DNA of 64,000 bases from NCBI RefSeq assembly GCF_009915685.1, contig NZ_JAABLP010000004.1; one strand, written 5' to 3'. Source of the stretch: Pannonibacter tanglangensis (GTDB taxonomy: Bacteria; Pseudomonadota; Alphaproteobacteria; Rhizobiales; Stappiaceae). Both the position numbers and the translations under genes were made by a program. The notes under the pieces were generated by a model that was not told the origin of the DNA, searched no databases, and saw nothing but the letters and a program-made list of their open reading frames with translations. Positions 55,052-63,655 of this stretch are shown piece after piece. Every line of letters starts with the position of its first letter. The first letter of the stretch is position 1.

Positions 55052-57515
55052 CTTCGCAGGCGACCTGCTCGCCGAATGTGCCGAGCATCTCGACGCGATC
55101 GAACCGGTTCTGGTCGGCGCCGAGACCGGCACGCTGTCGCGCGCCGAGATCGACGTCCTGTTCCGCGCGTTCCATTCGCTCAAGGGCCTCGCCCGCGTGG
55201 CGGGTCTTGCCGCCCTGGAAGGGCTGACGCACCAGGCCGAGACCTGTCTCTATCCGGTGCGCACCGGCACCGCCGAGCTTGAGGCAAGCGCCATCGAGGC
55301 GCTGCTGCGGCTGGTGGATGCGATCCGCCTCGCCCTTGCCGGCGGCGACCTTGCCGGCTTCGTCGCACCGGACGGCCTGTCGGACATGCTCGACCGGCTC
55401 GCGAGGGCAAGCGATGCGCACAGCCGCCCCGCCGCAGCTCCGGCTCCCGCACCGACACGCGACGCCCTTGGCCTCGAACCGGACATGAGCCGGGCCTTCG
55501 CCGAACTCCTGGCCGAGCTTCTCGACGACAGCGCGGCCGCAGTCGCCCGGGGCGACAGCGACGCCCTCAGGGAGGCGGCGACCGTCCTCGCCCACGGCTC
55601 GGCCCGCATCGGCCTCGGCGGTCTGGAGCGCTGTGCCCGGATGCTGGCGCAGGCGGAGCCGCAGGACGCCCCGGCGATCCTCTCCGGCATCCTCGCCCAG
55701 GCCAAGACGATCGAGGCGCTGAGCGGCGTGGAGACCGGCTGGGCCGAGGCCAGCATGGCCCTTGGACTGCCTGTCGAGCCGCCGGCCGCCGGGGAGCTGG
55801 CCACCGCTCCGCGTCTGCCGGACCTGCTGGCCGCCCGCCTCGCGCACTGGAAGGTGGCGCCGCATCATCTGTCGCGCCAGAGCACTCCCGCGCTTGAGCG
55901 CCTCGCCGACGACCCGGCGACCCGACTGGTGGAAGCCGTGATCCCCCTGCCCGAGGCGGAGGGGCTTGCGGAACTGGTCGCCGCGCTGCCGGGCCTGATC
56001 GCCGGGCGCAGCATCACGACGCCGGCCGGCCCGGGCCTTGCGCTGCTGGTCGCCGTCAGCACCGCCGACATGCCGGAGGGACTGGAGGCCGCCGGCAGCC
56101 AGACCGCGCTGCCGGGCCTGCCGGAGACCGGACTTGCGCCCCTGTCGCTGACCTGGCTCGATGGCCTGACACCGCCGGCCCATTTCGCCGAACAGGCTGC
56201 CGCCCCGCGGCTTGCCGCCGTCGAGGAAACCCAGGTCCGCGTGCCGGTCGAGGTGCTCGACCGGCTGTTCGGCCGCATCGGGTCGTTCTTTACCCTCGGC
56301 AGCCGCCTCAATGTTCTGGCGAGCGAGGGCCGCAGCGGCGAGGCGCTGCGCCGTCTCTACGACCACGCCTCGGCCCGCGCGCCCGAACTGCTGCCGGAGG
56401 TCGAGGCCCTGCTGGCGGACCGGCGCGACTTCCTGACCCTGGAAGCCGAGGTCAGCCATTTCATCAGCCTGATCCACGAAAGCACCCTTGGCCTCAGGGT
56501 CATCCCCTTCGAGAACATCATCGCCCGCTTTCCGCGCATGGTGCGCGAGGCCGCGCGCGAGCTTGGCAAGTCCGTCCGCTTCGAGCAGACCGCCGGCGCG
56601 ATCAAGATCGACAAGGGCATGGCCGACATGCTGGTCGACCCGCTGATGCACATGATCCGCAACGCCATCGACCACGGCATCGAGACACCCGAGGCCCGGG
56701 TGCGCGCCGGCAAGGCCGCCACCGCGCGCCTCACCCTGACGGCCGAGCAGCATGGCAACCGCCTCGTCCTGACGGTCAGCGACGACGGGCGCGGCATCGA
56801 CATTGCCCGCGTCGGCGAGAAGGCCGTGGCCCAGCGCCTCGCCAGCGTCGATGACCTGGCCCGCATGAGCGAGGCCGAGATCGCCCGCTTCATCTTCACG
56901 CCGGGCTTCTCGACGCGCAGCGAAGCCAGCACCGTCTCCGGCCGCGGGGTCGGCATGGATGTCGTCCTGGTCAATGTCACGCGCCTCGGTGGCCGCATCG
57001 AGATCGACACCGAGGCCGGACGCGGCACCACCTTCCGGATGGACATGCCGCTGTCGGCGGCGATCCGCCCGATGCTGCTGGCCGACACGGGCCGCCAGAC
57101 CATCGGCTTCCCCGAAACGATGGTCGCGGAAACGGCGGTGTTCCCGGCCGGGGCCGTGCAGTCGGTCAACGGCCAGCCCTCGCTGCTGCTGCGCGGGCGC
57201 TTCCTGCCGCTGTTCGACATCTGCGAGCTGATGCGCCTGCCTGCCCCGGACGATCCCGGCGAGGGCGAGCTGTCGGTCGTCATCTGCTCGTGGAAGGGCC
57301 GCCGCGTCGGGTTCCGGACCCGGCGGATTCTGCGCCGGGCCGAACTGCTCATCCGCGAGACGCATCTGCGGGTGGCCGAGCTGCCCGGGGTTGGCGGCAT
57401 CTCCATCCTCGGCGCCGACCGGATCGTGCTCGTGCTCGATCCCGACAAGCTGTTCGACCTGGCGGCCCGGGCCGCCAACAAGGGCCTGCGCAGCGCCTCC
57501 GAGGCCCGCCGATGA
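55038..57515 (+). CDS. CheA-type sensor histidine kinase
   Basis: An 825-residue kinase. The HPt domain has phosphorylatable H46 (RAFHSLKGLARVAGL); a second helical region follows (about 145-270). Dimerisation and catalytic regions include ETQVRVPVEVLDRLFGRIG, the N-box HMIRNAIDHGIE (about 538-549) and DDGRGID, then a C-terminal CheW-like domain. The ATG at 55038 follows AGGGGAGG and overlaps the previous gene. It should phosphorylate the receiver proteins of this operon; no CheY of the usual 120-residue type is present. Confidence 0.9.
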   Translation: MPGADFAGDLLAECAEHLDAIEPVLVGAETGTLSRAEIDVLFRAFHSLKGLARVAGLAALEGLTHQAETCLYPVRTGTAELEASAIEALLRLVDAIRLALAGGDLAGFVAPDGLSDMLDRLARASDAHSRPAAAPAPAPTRDALGLEPDMSRAFAELLAELLDDSAAAVARGDSDALREAATVLAHGSARIGLGGLERCARMLAQAEPQDAPAILSGILAQAKTIEALSGVETGWAEASMALGLPVEPPAAGELATAPRLPDLLAARLAHWKVAPHHLSRQSTPALERLADDPATRLVEAVIPLPEAEGLAELVAALPGLIAGRSITTPAGPGLALLVAVSTADMPEGLEAAGSQTALPGLPETGLAPLSLTWLDGLTPPAHFAEQAAAPRLAAVEETQVRVPVEVLDRLFGRIGSFFTLGSRLNVLASEGRSGEALRRLYDHASARAPELLPEVEALLADRRDFLTLEAEVSHFISLIHESTLGLRVIPFENIIARFPRMVREAARELGKSVRFEQTAGAIKIDKGMADMLVDPLMHMIRNAIDHGIETPEARVRAGKAATARLTLTAEQHGNRLVLTVSDDGRGIDIARVGEKAVAQRLASVDDLARMSEAEIARFIFTPGFSTRSEASTVSGRGVGMDVVLVNVTRLGGRIEIDTEAGRGTTFRMDMPLSAAIRPMLLADTGRQTIGFPETMVAETAVFPAGAVQSVNGQPSLLLRGRFLPLFDICELMRLPAPDDPGEGELSVVICSWKGRRVGFRTRRILRRAELLIRETHLRVAELPGVGGISILGADRIVLVLDPDKLFDLAARAANKGLRSASEARR

Positions 57516-58045
57516 GCCAGGGAACGCTTGCGGGCAACACCGACTATCTGCGCGTCCACGCCGGCGGCACGACCCTGCTCGTGCCGCGCACGCGGGTCGC
57601 CTCCGTGCAGGGGCTGACCGGCGAGGTCCGGTCCCTGGCCCCGTCCCAGGCCCCGTCTCTGGCCCCGTCCCCGGCCCCGTCCCAGCCCCTGTCCCGGCGG
57701 CTCGACCGGTCCGCGCTTGTCGTGGATCTGGCGCGCCTGCTGCACCTGCCCTCGCGGCTGCCGCCGCATCCGGTCGGCCTGCGCCTGATCTGCGGGACTG
57801 CTGCCTGGCTCTGCCTCGTGGAGCGGGTGGACCGGATCGAGAGCCACCCCCGGTCCAGCCTTCGCCCGCTGCCCCGCGCGCTGGCGCCGCTGACCCGCTG
57901 GCTGGACGGCGTCATCGCCGAGGAGAGCACCGGCACCCTTGTCTGCGTGCTGCGCGACATGCCCGACCTGCCCGGGACCGCGACCCTGCGCCGGCTGCGT
58001 CGCGCCGCCGTCGATGCCACCCACCTGCGGGAGGACGCCCAATGA
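57512..58045 (+). CDS. CheW-like scaffold protein
   Basis: A 177-residue protein resembling a divergent CheW (YLRVHAGGTTLLVPRTRVASVQGL at the start; VVDLARLLHLP; LCLVERVDRIE). It starts with an ATGA overlap on CheA and ends with an ATGA overlap on the next gene. Residues about 42-60 are a Pro/Ser-rich repeat encoded by a 12-base tandem repeat (57635-57694) inserted between the first strands. It would couple the receptor to CheA. Confidence 0.65.
   Translation: MSQGTLAGNTDYLRVHAGGTTLLVPRTRVASVQGLTGEVRSLAPSQAPSLAPSPAPSQPLSRRLDRSALVVDLARLLHLPSRLPPHPVGLRLICGTAAWLCLVERVDRIESHPRSSLRPLPRALAPLTRWLDGVIAEESTGTLVCVLRDMPDLPGTATLRRLRRAAVDATHLREDAQ
57635..57694 (+). repeat. 12-base tandem repeat inside the CheW-like gene
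   Basis: Five units of about CTGGCCCCGTCC in a row, each coding for an APSx-type tetrapeptide. The length is a multiple of three so the frame is kept. Such repeats can change copy number by slippage, altering linker length. Confidence 0.8.
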
Positions 58046-59769
58046 CAGGCCGGCCCAGCTCCGGTGAGGCGCCGATGCGCCGCCGGATCCTCATCGTCGA
58101 CGACAGTTTCATCATCCGCCGGCTGGTCACCGAGATCATCGAGAGCGACCCGATGCTGGAGGTGGCCGGCGAGGCCGAGAACGGCAAGATCGCGCTGCAG
58201 CAGGTGCGCAAGCTGAACCCGGATCTGGTGCTGCTCGACATCGAGATGCCGGAGATGTCGGGGCTGGAAACGCTTCGCCGCCTCAGCCTGCGCTCCCCCT
58301 GCCCGGTGATCATCCTCTCCTCGCTGGTGGGAAGTGACGAATCCGCCGAACGGCTCGAGGCCCTGCGGCTCGGGGCAGCGGCCATCATCGCCAAGCCCTC
58401 CGGCGCCGTCAGCCTCGACCTGAAGCAGAAGCGCGCCTCCGAGATCGTGACCGCCGCGCGGCGCGTTCTCGGCCTGCCGCCGGTTCTCGCCGCCGACGCT
58501 CCGGCCACGGCGCCGGAGCTCCGCGCCGATGACGAGGCCATGCCGCCCGCTCTGGCAGCGGACCTGCAGGGGCTTCTCGATGCGCTCTCCGGCGGCGTGC
58601 TGCTGTTCGGGCCCGAAGGGCGTCTTGCGGCCGCCAATCCGGCTGCCCGGGCGATCCTGCGCATGGACACGCTTCCCGTCGGACTGCCGCTTGCCGCATT
58701 CTTTTCCGACTACAACGAGGATCTTGCCGAGGATCTCCGCGCCGTGCTCGACGGCGGCAGTCCGCTTGACGGCTTCGACTGCGAGTTTGCCACGCCGGGC
58801 GGCGACTGGGTCCCGCTGCGCCTCAGCGCGCGGTGCGTGGCCGCAGCCGCCGGCCCGACCCTCGTCGTCTCCTTCCAGGACATCGGCCGGGAAAAGGAAC
58901 TGGAAAGCGTGCTCGCCCGCACCCAGTCCAACCCGGTTGCCCGCATCCTGGTCGAGCATGGGCCGGAGGCGCTTGACGGCGCGCTCATGCCGGCAACGGT
59001 GCTCTTCTCCGACATCCGCAACTTCACCTCCCTGTCCGAGGCACTCGGCGCCCGCGGCACGGTGCGGCTGCTCAACGACTATTTCTCCTTCATGGCCGAC
59101 GTCCTGCGCGACCAGGGCGGCATCATCGACAAGTACATCGGTGACGCGATCATGGCCCTGTTCGGCGTGCCTGCCCCCCTCGGCAACGACACCGACCGCG
59201 CCGTCGAGGCGGCGCGGGTGATGATGCGCGCGCTGGCCCTCGTCAACGACCGGCGGCGCGACGGCCTGCCCGAACCCCTGCGCATCGGCATCGGGCTGGC
59301 GACGGGCGAGGTGCTTGCCGGCAACATCGGCTCCCCCGAGCGGATGAACTACACCGTCATCGGCGATGCGGCGAACCTCGCCTCCCGGCTCGAGGCGATC
59401 ACCAAGAGCTACGGCGTCTCGATCCTGGCCTGCGGCGAGACGGTTGCCCGGCTCTCCCGCCCGGTGCCGATGCGCCTCGTCGATGTGGTCCGGGTCAAGG
59501 GACAGGACCGGCCGACCGAGATCCACGAGATCTTCGTCGAGGCCCCGGACGCCGCCGGCTGCGACTGGCTCGACGCCCATGCCAGCGGCTTCAGCGCCTA
59601 TCGCATCGGGGCCTTTGCCATGGCCGAGGCCGCCTTCGCCCGCGCCCTCGACCTCACGCCCGGCGACCAGGCCAGCCGTCTCCTCATGGAACGCTGCCGC
59701 CTGCTGGCCCGCGACAGCGCGACCCTCACCGCCCCCTGGGACGGCATCTGGACCCTGACGGAGAAGTAA
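58042..59769 (+). CDS. Receiver-PAS-class III nucleotide cyclase
   Basis: A 575-residue signalling protein. Residues 15-145 are a CheB-like receiver with acidic pair D20/D21, phospho-acceptor D66 (LVLLDIEMPEMSGLETL) and GAAAIIAKPSG. Residues about 170-300 look like a PAS domain. Residues about 315-500 form a class III cyclase: metal Asp in VLFSDIRNFTSL and DKYIGDAIMALF, transition-state Asn/Arg in NLASRLE, and Lys/Asp pattern (KYIGD, IGDAAN) that favours ATP. It would make cAMP (or cGMP) when phosphorylated by CheA. It overlaps both neighbours. Confidence 0.85.
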   Translation: MTGRPSSGEAPMRRRILIVDDSFIIRRLVTEIIESDPMLEVAGEAENGKIALQQVRKLNPDLVLLDIEMPEMSGLETLRRLSLRSPCPVIILSSLVGSDESAERLEALRLGAAAIIAKPSGAVSLDLKQKRASEIVTAARRVLGLPPVLAADAPATAPELRADDEAMPPALAADLQGLLDALSGGVLLFGPEGRLAAANPAARAILRMDTLPVGLPLAAFFSDYNEDLAEDLRAVLDGGSPLDGFDCEFATPGGDWVPLRLSARCVAAAAGPTLVVSFQDIGREKELESVLARTQSNPVARILVEHGPEALDGALMPATVLFSDIRNFTSLSEALGARGTVRLLNDYFSFMADVLRDQGGIIDKYIGDAIMALFGVPAPLGNDTDRAVEAARVMMRALALVNDRRRDGLPEPLRIGIGLATGEVLAGNIGSPERMNYTVIGDAANLASRLEAITKSYGVSILACGETVARLSRPVPMRLVDVVRVKGQDRPTEIHEIFVEAPDAAGCDWLDAHASGFSAYRIGAFAMAEAAFARALDLTPGDQASRLLMERCRLLARDSATLTAPWDGIWTLTEK

Positions 59770-59772
59770 CCG

Positions 59773-61311
59773 GTGGAGCACATCGACTATCTCCTCGCGA
59801 CCCTTGGCAGCACCCGGCTGGCGCTGCCGCTGGACCTGGTCCTGTCGGTCAACGAGCCGGCGCCCGTGACGCCCCTGCCCTTCTGCCCCCGCCATGTCCG
59901 CGGGCTGGTCTTCGTGCAGGACCGGGTGCTGCCGCTGATGGATCTGGCCGGCGTTCTCGGCCTGCCGCCGTCGCCGGCCGGGACCGCCGCCGGGTCGCTG
60001 GTCATCCTCGCCAATGGCGACGATGTCCGCGCCCTCGAGGTCGACCACGTCGTCGCCATGGTGGCGGTCGAGACGGACGCGATCCATCCGCTTGCCAAGG
60101 CGGACGCCGACGCGGACGGGATCGTGCCCTCGCCCTTCCTGCCCCGGCGCCTGTCGGCGCGCGGTGGGGACTGGCTGGTGCTCGACTGGGTCCGTCTCGC
60201 GGCCGAGACGCGCATGGATGCAGAGGGCCTCGTCGAGGACGGAGCCCTGATTCCGGCCGATCCGGTGGGCCTGCCGGAAACCATCGGCGAGGACGAGATC
60301 GCCGCCGCGAGCGAACGCTTCGCCCACCTGCTCATCGACCTCGGACCGGACCGCTACGCCCTGCCCACTGCAATCATCGCGGACGTGCTGGAGCCGTCCG
60401 GGTTGCGGGCCATGCCGGGTGCGCCGGCCTATGTCGCCGGCCTGATGGAGCATGCCGACACGCCGCTCCTGGTGATCGACACCGGCGGCCTCCTCGGAGC
60501 GCGTCCGTCCGCCTTCACCGGTCCGGAGCCCGACAGCGTGATCCTGCGCATCTCTGACCCGTCTGCCCGACGCAGCTTCGCGCTGCTGGCCGACCGTGCC
60601 CCGGGGCTCTTGTCCCTGACCGCCGAGGAGATCTTCACCGCCGACGATGCCGTCGCCGGGATCAGCCGCTACGCCGTCGTCGACGAGCGCATCATTGCCA
60701 TCCTGGATCCCCTCGCCCTTGTTGCGGACCATCTTGCCGAGATCGAGCGGCTGACACCGCACCGCACGCCGGGCGAGACAGGCGCTGCGGCGGCCGCAGC
60801 CTCCGGGCAGCCTCCCCGGGACGCCAGCGCGGCCGCCCTGCGGCCAGGCTTCCGTTTCCTCACCCTGCGCGTGGCGGACGACTTCTTCGCCATCGACCTC
60901 GACCGGGTGGACAGCATCCTCTCCACGGTCCGCCTGACCCCCCTGCCGGGCGATGGCAACGGCTTCGACGGCATGGCGGACGCGGGTGACCGGGTGGTGC
61001 CGGTCCTCGACCTGCGCCGCCGCCTTGGTGTCCTGCCTGGAGCCCTGACCGAAGCCCTGCCCGGTGCCCTGACGGGTGCCAGGCCGGAGCGGCAGCCGGA
61101 CGATGCGCCGCCCTGCGTGCTGCTGCAGCTCGAGGGCTCGACCGCCGGCCTCGCGGTGGATCAGGTCCTGCGGATCGAGGATGTTGCGGCCGAGGACATC
61201 GACGAGGTCGCCGACCGGCATGGTCTGCCCGTGCATGCGGTCGCCCGGGTCAGGGACAGGCTGATGGCGGTCCTGACGCTCGACCGGCTGCTGCCGCGAC
61301 TGGTCCACTGA
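59773..61311 (+). CDS. Triple CheW-domain protein
   Basis: A 512-residue protein starting at GTG, made of three CheW-like domains: about 1-150 (YLLATLGSTRLALPLDLVLSV, RGLVFVQDRVLPLMDLAGVLG), about 185-335 (LLIDLGPDRYALPTAIIADVL, AGLMEHADTPLLVIDTGGLLG) and about 365-512 (LTLRVADDFFAIDLDRVDSIL, RVVPVLDLRRRLG). The third contains a short repeat-encoded loop (GALTEALPGALTG). It is the last gene of the chemosensory operon. Multi-CheW proteins are expected to alter array geometry or bridge arrays. Confidence 0.8.
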   Translation: MEHIDYLLATLGSTRLALPLDLVLSVNEPAPVTPLPFCPRHVRGLVFVQDRVLPLMDLAGVLGLPPSPAGTAAGSLVILANGDDVRALEVDHVVAMVAVETDAIHPLAKADADADGIVPSPFLPRRLSARGGDWLVLDWVRLAAETRMDAEGLVEDGALIPADPVGLPETIGEDEIAAASERFAHLLIDLGPDRYALPTAIIADVLEPSGLRAMPGAPAYVAGLMEHADTPLLVIDTGGLLGARPSAFTGPEPDSVILRISDPSARRSFALLADRAPGLLSLTAEEIFTADDAVAGISRYAVVDERIIAILDPLALVADHLAEIERLTPHRTPGETGAAAAAASGQPPRDASAAALRPGFRFLTLRVADDFFAIDLDRVDSILSTVRLTPLPGDGNGFDGMADAGDRVVPVLDLRRRLGVLPGALTEALPGALTGARPERQPDDAPPCVLLQLEGSTAGLAVDQVLRIEDVAAEDIDEVADRHGLPVHAVARVRDRLMAVLTLDRLLPRLVH

Positions 61312-61317
61312 CCCGAC

Positions 61318-61342
61318 AAAAAAACCCCGGATTGCTCCGGGG
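61318..61342 (-). terminator. Terminator at the end of the NHLP precursor array
   Basis: A 7-base stem CCCCGGA (61325-61331) with TCCGGGG (61336-61342) and a 4-base loop is followed on the minus strand by seven T. It is the correct orientation to end the leftward precursor operon and lies between the converging chemosensory and precursor operons. The 240 bases between it and the last precursor gene (61343-61580) hold nothing I recognise. Confidence 0.8.
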
Positions 61343-61580
61343 CTCGCGCCGTTTCAAGGCGTGATGCGGCAGCATCCCTGCGCCGTGGCAGTCAGCGTGG
61401 AACCCGGCCTCGTCTGCTGGCGGATGCCGGGCCGCGGTCTTGCCGCTGCGCCCCTCTCCCCCAAGGCAGAGCGAGGAGCGCGGCCGGTGTCAGATCCGAC
61501 CCCCACGCCGGCTTGAAGGTCCTGCCGGCACCCGGTGCCCCGGACCGCGCCGGGCCTGCCCGCTGATCACCGGCAGAGGA

Positions 61581-61913
61581 TCAGCTCACGCCCGGCAGGT
61601 CCACCTTCTGCACCGTCCAGCCGTCCCCCTTGCAGCCCTTGAAGGCACCGCCGGCGGCATAGTCGAGCAGGTCGTCCGGCAGCTCTTCGCCGGTGATCGG
61701 GCGCGGCAGCACCAGGATCACCTCGCCGGCAGCTTCCTCGACGACGCTGATCTTCACCGACGGGATCGGATCCGAGCCGAAGAGGTCGCGCAAGGCCGCG
61801 TGCGGGTTGGCTTGCAGCAGGGCGCGAAAGCCGGCATCGGTGCCGGCCCGTTCCAGAAGCGTTGCCTCGATATGGGCGCGGGCTGTCGCCAGCGTCTGGA
61901 GGAAATCCGTCAT
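61581..61913 (-). CDS. NHLP-type precursor peptide 1 (class A)
   Basis: A 110-residue precursor. The 89-residue leader has the nitrile-hydratase-leader motifs (FRALLQANPHAAL, DPIPSVKISVVEE, GEVILVLPRP) and ends LLDYAAGG. The 21-residue core begins AFKGCKGDGW, with its only Cys at core position 5. Leader position 62 is Ala. It is the last precursor of the array, about 97 bases after precursor 2. Expected to be cut by the C39 peptidase of the exporter at 43437. It is a family member by sequence pattern (TIGR03793-like). Confidence 0.85.
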   Translation of the reverse strand: MTDFLQTLATARAHIEATLLERAGTDAGFRALLQANPHAALRDLFGSDPIPSVKISVVEEAAGEVILVLPRPITGEELPDDLLDYAAGGAFKGCKGDGWTVQKVDLPGVS

Positions 61914-61964
61914 GGCAGGGTCCTTGAACAGGGGATCATCAATTGGCTCGGAAGGGGGGCACCC

Positions 61965-61982
61965 GGGCCGCGGGCACGGCCC
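61965..61982. other. Intercistronic hairpin after precursor 2
   Basis: GGGCCG (61965-61970) and CGGCCC (61977-61982) form a 6-base stem with a 6-base loop between precursors 2 and 1. It could slow decay or tune expression of the upstream message. Confidence 0.4.
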
Positions 61983-62010
61983 TGCGGCAGCGCCCTGCGG
62001 CGTCGAGGCC

Positions 62011-62340
62011 TCAGCCGAACGGCTTGTTCTTGTAGAGCCAGTAGTTCAACCGGTCCCAGCACTCCCGGGCATTGCCGCCGGCCGCGAAGTCCAGCAGTTC
62101 GTCCGGGAGTTCATCCTGCGCAATCTGGCGCGGCAGGACGAGCACCACCTCGCCGGCAACCTCTTCCACGACGCGGATCTTCAGGGACGGTACCGGGTCA
62201 GTGCCGAGGAGCTGGCCAAGCGCGGCGTGCGGGTCCGCCAGAAGCAGGGCACGGAACTCGGCATCCTCTGCGGCCCGCCGCAGGACGGACGCCTCGAGCT
62301 GGGCCCGTGCTTCGGTCAGGCTCGGTGTGGAATCGGACAT
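62011..62340 (-). CDS. NHLP-type precursor peptide 2 (class A)
   Basis: A 109-residue precursor from the ATG at 62340 (a longer in-frame start is rejected because it would extend the leader beyond its fixed length). The 89-residue leader ends LLDFAAGG; position 62 is Ala. The 20-residue core begins NARECW and has a single Cys at position 5, followed by an aromatic/Lys-rich pattern (NYWLYKNK). It is closely similar to the core of precursor 6. Confidence 0.87.
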   Translation of the reverse strand: MSDSTPSLTEARAQLEASVLRRAAEDAEFRALLLADPHAALGQLLGTDPVPSLKIRVVEEVAGEVVLVLPRQIAQDELPDELLDFAAGGNARECWDRLNYWLYKNKPFG

Positions 62341-62407
62341 GGCATCTTTCCTCTCGGGGATGGTCGGACGGACGCGGTCCGAACCGGTGGGCAGGGTCAG
62401 GCGAGCC

Positions 62408-62437
62408 GGGACCGGAGCAACCATCTGCCCCGGTCCC
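62408..62437. other. Intercistronic hairpin after precursor 3
   Basis: GGGACCGG (62408-62415) and CCGGTCCC (62430-62437) form an 8-base stem with a 14-base loop, a few bases downstream of the precursor 3 stop. No T-run follows, so mRNA stabilisation or attenuation is more likely than full termination. Confidence 0.5.
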
Positions 62438-62445
62438 GCGCCCTC

Positions 62446-62778
62446 TCAGGTCTTCGGGCAGCCCTTGGCCTTGGTGGTCATCGGCCACTCGAGGAAGGCC
62501 ATGAACAGCGTGCCGCCCGACGCCAGGTCCAGCAGTTCGTCCGGCAGCTCGTCCTCGGCCATGTTGCGCGGCAGCACCAGCGTCACTTCGCCCGGCTGCT
62601 CCTCGATCACCCGGATGGTGACGGACGGGATCGGATCGGTGCCGATCAGCTCGCGCAGCGCCGCATGCGGATTGTCGATCAGCTTCTGGCGGAAGGCCGC
62701 ATCTTCCGAGGCCTTCTCGATCAGGGCGCGCTGGATGTTCTGGCGCGCGGTCGCCATGTTCTTGCCAAACTCGTTCAT
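62446..62778 (-). CDS. NHLP-type precursor peptide 3 (class B)
   Basis: A 110-residue precursor. The leader (89 residues, motifs NPHAALRELIGTDPIPS and VTLVLPR) ends LLDLASGG with Pro at position 62. The 21-residue core begins TLFMAFLEW and has its only Cys near the C-terminus (GCPKT). It shares Phe at core positions 3 and 6 with precursors 4 and 5. Confidence 0.85.
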   Translation of the reverse strand: MNEFGKNMATARQNIQRALIEKASEDAAFRQKLIDNPHAALRELIGTDPIPSVTIRVIEEQPGEVTLVLPRNMAEDELPDELLDLASGGTLFMAFLEWPMTTKAKGCPKT

Positions 62779-62816
62779 CGTCTTGCCTTTCTAAAGGTTC
62801 TGGTTCAGGTCGCCGG

Positions 62817-63167
62817 TCAGCGGGGGCAGATCGGGCCGGGACGTCCACCCCGCCCCCGGTTCAGCTCGGACGTGATCTCGACGAAGTTGCCGAAGGACAC
62901 ACCGCCCGAGGCCATGTCGAGCAGCTCGTCCGGCAGCTCGTCCTCGGCGATGGAGCGCGGCAGCACCAGAACCACCTCGCCCGGCGCCTCCTCGACGACG
63001 GAGATCTTCAGGGACGGGATCGGGTCGGTGCCGATCAGCTGCCGCAGGGCGGCGTGCGGATCGCGCGTCAGCAGCGCGCGGAACGAGGCATCATCCATGG
63101 CCTTGTCGACGAGCGCCTTTTCGATCTGCGCGCGAACGAGGGTCAGGGTCTGGTCAAAGTCGGTCAT
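62817..63167 (-). CDS. NHLP-type precursor peptide 4 (class B)
   Basis: A 116-residue precursor from ATG 63167. The 89-residue leader ends LLDMASGG, with Pro at position 62. The 27-residue core begins VSFGNFVEI and ends CPR, its only Cys third from the end; a GRGGRPG segment precedes it. Closely related to precursor 5 in both leader end and core ends. Confidence 0.87.
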   Translation of the reverse strand: MTDFDQTLTLVRAQIEKALVDKAMDDASFRALLTRDPHAALRQLIGTDPIPSLKISVVEEAPGEVVLVLPRSIAEDELPDELLDMASGGVSFGNFVEITSELNRGRGGRPGPICPR

Positions 63168-63208
63168 TGTCTGTGCTCCCGGGGGCATCAACATGCGGGT
63201 CTTGGTTT

Positions 63209-63222
63209 CACGCAAAGGCGTG
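63209..63222. other. Short hairpin between precursors 4 and 5
   Basis: CACGC (63209-63213) and GCGTG (63218-63222) form a 5-base stem with an AAAG loop between the precursor 5 stop and the precursor 4 start. Weak but placed like the other intercistronic hairpins. Confidence 0.35.
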
Positions 63223-63237
63223 GCATGACGGCGGCCT

Positions 63238-63588
63238 TCAGCGCGGGCAGGCCCTCGTGTTCGGGCTGGCGCGCAGCAAGGTGCTGTAGTCGACGAAACT
63301 GGAGAACGAGACGCCGCCGGAGGCGAGGTCGAGCAGCTCGTCCGGCAGCTCGTCTTCCGCGATCTGGCGCGGCAGCACCAGCGTCACTTCACCCGGCTGT
63401 TCCTCGACCACGCGGATCGTCAGCGAGGGGATCGGATCGGTGCCCATCAGCTCTTTCAGGGCCGCGTGCGGATCGGCCTTGAGCAGGGCGCGGAAGCGTT
63501 CGTCCTCGGTGGCCCGGGCAATCAGGGCAGCCTCGATATGGGCGCGGGCCTTGGTCAGGCCATCGGCGAAGTCGTTTGTCGCAGTCAT
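63238..63588 (-). CDS. NHLP-type precursor peptide 5 (class B)
   Basis: A 116-residue precursor. The leader is 92 residues (three extra at the N-terminus), ends LLDLASGG and has Pro at the position equivalent to 62. The 24-residue core begins VSFSSFVDY and ends ACPR, single Cys third from the end. Phe at core positions 3 and 6 is shared with precursors 3 and 4. Confidence 0.87.
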   Translation of the reverse strand: MTATNDFADGLTKARAHIEAALIARATEDERFRALLKADPHAALKELMGTDPIPSLTIRVVEEQPGEVTLVLPRQIAEDELPDELLDLASGGVSFSSFVDYSTLLRASPNTRACPR

Positions 63589-63655
63589 TTGAAAAACCTC
63601 GTCAAATCATGGGGTTGAAAATGGAGTGCGGGTCTGGACTGCAGGTCTGGGGCGC

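Noticed and set aside
57544..61308. Long open frame antisense to the CheW, cyclase and triple-CheW genes
   Set aside because: The plus-strand frames have complete domains and ATGA overlaps; the minus frame shows only low-complexity sequence.
61343..61580. A seventh NHLP precursor
   Set aside because: No leader motif (DPHAAL, LVLPR or GG) is found in this gap in any frame.
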